In this document: positions 62,250-64,000 of the stretch, in pieces
How the letters are laid out: the number at the start of each line of letters is the position of its first letter
Position numbering within the stretch: the stretch's first letter is position 1
Origin: Leeuwenhoekiella blandensis MED217
GTDB lineage: Bacteria > Bacteroidota > Bacteroidia > Flavobacteriales > Flavobacteriaceae
DNA length: 64,000 bases
Direction of reading: 5' to 3'
NCBI RefSeq assembly: GCF_000152985.1
Contig: NZ_CH672395.1
Coordinates: 1,154,567-1,218,566, forward strand
Program-made: the position numbers and the translations under genes
Notes under the pieces: model-generated
What the model was told of the DNA's origin: nothing
The model's input: the letters and a program-made list of their open reading frames with translations, nothing else
Database searches by the model: none

Positions 62250-63890
62250 ATGAAAAGAAGAAATTTTGTGCAATTAGCAGGATTGGGAGCGGGAGCGTTG
62301 ATGGTGCCTTCAGCAATGATAGGAAACAACATCGCCGCCGAAGCATTATTAGAACCTGGTCTTGATATTGCTACCAAAAAATCACTGGCCGATGTGGCGC
62401 TAAACACCGCACGCTCCCTCGGCGCTTCGTATGCCGATGCGCGTATAGGTCGCTACCTTAATCAATATGTATTTACCCGCGAGGATAAAGTGCAGAATGT
62501 AGTAAATACTGAATCTTTTGGTATTGGGGTACGCGTGATCGCTAATGGAACCTGGGGCTTTGCATCAACTAACGATGTAACCGATGCGGGAATCAAAAAA
62601 GCCACGCAGCAGGCGGTTGCTATAGCAAAGGCAAATTCAAAAATTCAAACGGAGCCGGTAACGCTTGCTCCGGTAGAGGCACACGGCGAAGTAAGTTGGA
62701 AAACACCTATCGTCAAAGACTTTAGAGAAGTTCCGGTTTCTGAAAAGGTAGAACTGCTGCTCGACGCAAATTCAGCGGCGATGAATGCAGGAGCCAACTT
62801 TGTGAATTCGGCCTTGTTTATGGTGAATGAGCAAAAGTATTTCGCATCGACAGACGGTTCTTATATCGATCAGGATATTCACCGCATCTGGCCCACCTTT
62901 GGCGTTACAGCCATAGACCGTGAAGCCGGGAAATTCAAGTCTCGTGATGCACTCAGTGCGCCGATGGGAATGGGATATGAATATATGGACGGATTGGATA
63001 GCGAAAAGCTGAAGAGTCCTGCCGGATTCAACCTGTATCGCAACAGCTATGATATTATAGAAGATGCAACAACAGCTGCAAAGCAAGCCAAAGAAATGCT
63101 TACTGCGGAATCTGTAATGCCGGGCAAATATGATTTGGTGCTAGAGCCGAATCACCTTGGTTTGACGATTCACGAATCGGTAGGACACCCGCTGGAGCTT
63201 GACCGTGTATTGGGTTACGAAGCCAATTATGCAGGAACCAGTTTTGCTACCTTAGATAAATGGAAAGCCGGTGACTTTAAATACGGTAGCGATATTGTAA
63301 ACATCGTAGCCGATAAAACCCAACCTCATTCTCTTGGTGCTGTAGGTTATGATGATGAAGGTGTGAAGACCAAGAAATGGGATTTGATCCGTAATGGAAC
63401 GCTGGTAAATTATGAAGCGATTCGTGATCAGGTAAGCATCTTAGGGCAGAATGAATCCCACGGATGTTGTTATGCACAGAGCTGGAATGATGTTCAGTTT
63501 CAGCGTATGCCTAACGTTTCACTCGAGCCGGGCAAAGAGCCGTATTCAGTAGAAGAAATGATCAAAGACGTAGAAAAAGGAATCTACATCGCAGGGCGCG
63601 GTAGTTATTCTATAGACCAGCAGCGCTATAACTTCCAGTTTGGCGGTACGGTATTCTACGAGATAAAAGATGGTAAGATTGTAGGCATGTTGAATGACGT
63701 GGCTTATCAATCAAACACGCAGGAATTCTGGAATTCATGTGCAAAGATCTGTGACGAGAAGGATTACCGATTATTCGGTTCGTTCTTTGACGGAAAAGGA
63801 CAACCTTCTCAGGTAAGTGCCGTTTCTCACGGTAGTTCAACGGCACGTTTTAACGGAGCTAATGTCATCAACACGGGCAGATCGGTCTAA
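62250..63890 (+). CDS. tldD: TldD-family metalloprotease with Tat-like signal
   Basis: A 546-residue protein of the TldD/PmbA family. The metal-binding protease motif HESVGH lies at residues 308-313 (H308-E-x-x-x-H312 pattern), with GLTIHESVGHPLELDR around it and conserved GRGSYSIDQQRYNFQFGG at 450-470. In E. coli, TldD and TldE act as a cytosolic pair that cuts unfolded peptides, such as microcin precursors. Here the N-terminus MKRRNFVQLAGLGAGALMVPSAMIG has a twin-arginine motif (RRNFVQL) and hydrophobic core, so it may be exported. It is followed 31 bases later by a second family member, consistent with a TldD/TldE pair. Confidence 0.92.
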   Translation: MKRRNFVQLAGLGAGALMVPSAMIGNNIAAEALLEPGLDIATKKSLADVALNTARSLGASYADARIGRYLNQYVFTREDKVQNVVNTESFGIGVRVIANGTWGFASTNDVTDAGIKKATQQAVAIAKANSKIQTEPVTLAPVEAHGEVSWKTPIVKDFREVPVSEKVELLLDANSAAMNAGANFVNSALFMVNEQKYFASTDGSYIDQDIHRIWPTFGVTAIDREAGKFKSRDALSAPMGMGYEYMDGLDSEKLKSPAGFNLYRNSYDIIEDATTAAKQAKEMLTAESVMPGKYDLVLEPNHLGLTIHESVGHPLELDRVLGYEANYAGTSFATLDKWKAGDFKYGSDIVNIVADKTQPHSLGAVGYDDEGVKTKKWDLIRNGTLVNYEAIRDQVSILGQNESHGCCYAQSWNDVQFQRMPNVSLEPGKEPYSVEEMIKDVEKGIYIAGRGSYSIDQQRYNFQFGGTVFYEIKDGKIVGMLNDVAYQSNTQEFWNSCAKICDEKDYRLFGSFFDGKGQPSQVSAVSHGSSTARFNGANVINTGRSV

Positions 63891-63921
63891 CTCTTTTATC
63901 TAACAACTAATACAAAGTACA

Positions 63922-64000
63922 ATGGCAATATATACAGAACAAGAAGCACGTGAGATCTTAGAGAAGGCGATGAGCTTTTCTAAGGCTGATGCGTGTGTAA
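63922..64000 (+). CDS. TldE/PmbA-family protein (5' part, truncated by window edge)
   Basis: The ATG at 63922 opens MAIYTEQEAREILEKAMSFS and the frame runs off the window. The opening is a typical TldD/PmbA-family N-terminus with no signal peptide, in contrast to the upstream member. The pair would form the usual TldD-TldE heterodimer. Only the first 26 residues are available, so the identification depends partly on the adjacency to tldD. Confidence 0.75.
   Translation, partial: MAIYTEQEAREILEKAMSFSKADACV

Overview
The window looks like chromosomal DNA of a member of the Flavobacteriaceae (phylum Bacteroidota), probably a polysaccharide-degrading, possibly marine species. The evidence is a SusC/SusD pair inside a polysaccharide utilization locus (PUL), a BshA bacillithiol gene, Bacteroidota-type LptD and TamB proteins, many lipoproteins and TonB-linked outer-membrane components, frequent TTG/GTG starts with almost no Shine-Dalgarno sequences, and several boxes matching the TAnnTTTG -7 element of Bacteroidota promoters. 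Genus cannot be fixed from the sequence alone.

Layout. 1-9.3 kb: 3' part of dnaB, a secreted protein plus a DUF922 putative protease, a small Tudor-like protein, a YciO-like protein, an OmpA lipoprotein, a GT2 glycosyltransferase, an orphan HsdR_N-like domain protein, holA, rsmE and tsaD. 9.5-25.3 kb: cell-envelope and central-metabolism genes: tamB (with an in-frame stop near its 5' end), pfkA-gapA, a BadF-type sugar kinase, ridA-lptD, an N-acetylmuramoyl-L-alanine amidase, an MCE/MlaD protein, and a split membrane Fe-S oxidoreductase. 25.35-26.67 kb: a complete IS3-family insertion sequence with 26-bp imperfect inverted repeats, a 3-bp target duplication and a canonical A6G frameshift site. 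27-28.9 kb: three tandem paralogous secreted proteins resembling phage tail-fibre modules. 29-39 kb: a NagZ-like GH3/serine-hydrolase fusion, bshA, a small barrel protein, a YdiJ-like FAD/Fe-S dehydrogenase, an aldose epimerase and OsmC. 39.1-43.1 kb: a short surface-glycan cassette (polyprenyl-phosphate sugar-1-phosphate transferase, DegT aminotransferase, NDP-sugar 4,6-dehydratase) with a convergent CpsB-type phosphatase. 43.3-57.8 kb: a PUL consisting of a SusR-like regulator, SusC, SusD, a repeat-containing surface glycan-binding lipoprotein, two GH16 enzymes and a GH3 beta-glucosidase whose 5' end carries three single-base indels, closed by a strong terminator. 57.8-64 kb: an FAD-dependent dehydrogenase, small unknowns, a GH28 lipoprotein and a TldD/TldE pair, the first with a Tat-like signal; the second runs off the end.

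How it fits together. The PUL genes would capture a glucan at the surface (SusD and glycan-binding lipoprotein), cut it (lipoprotein GH16), import oligomers (SusC), and finish hydrolysis (second GH16, GH3), under a membrane-spanning SusR-like regulator. A repeat cluster (three ACCTATA-type half-sites) between the regulator and susC is a candidate operator. The combination GH16+GH3 suggests a mixed-linkage or beta-1,3-glucan such as laminarin; this is an inference. No CRISPR array, tRNA, rRNA, prophage or plasmid origin was recognised. The points most worth checking are the disrupted starts of tamB and the GH3 gene, the tail-fibre-like triplet, the candidate PUL operator, and the position of the IS element between an Fe-S gene and its terminator.
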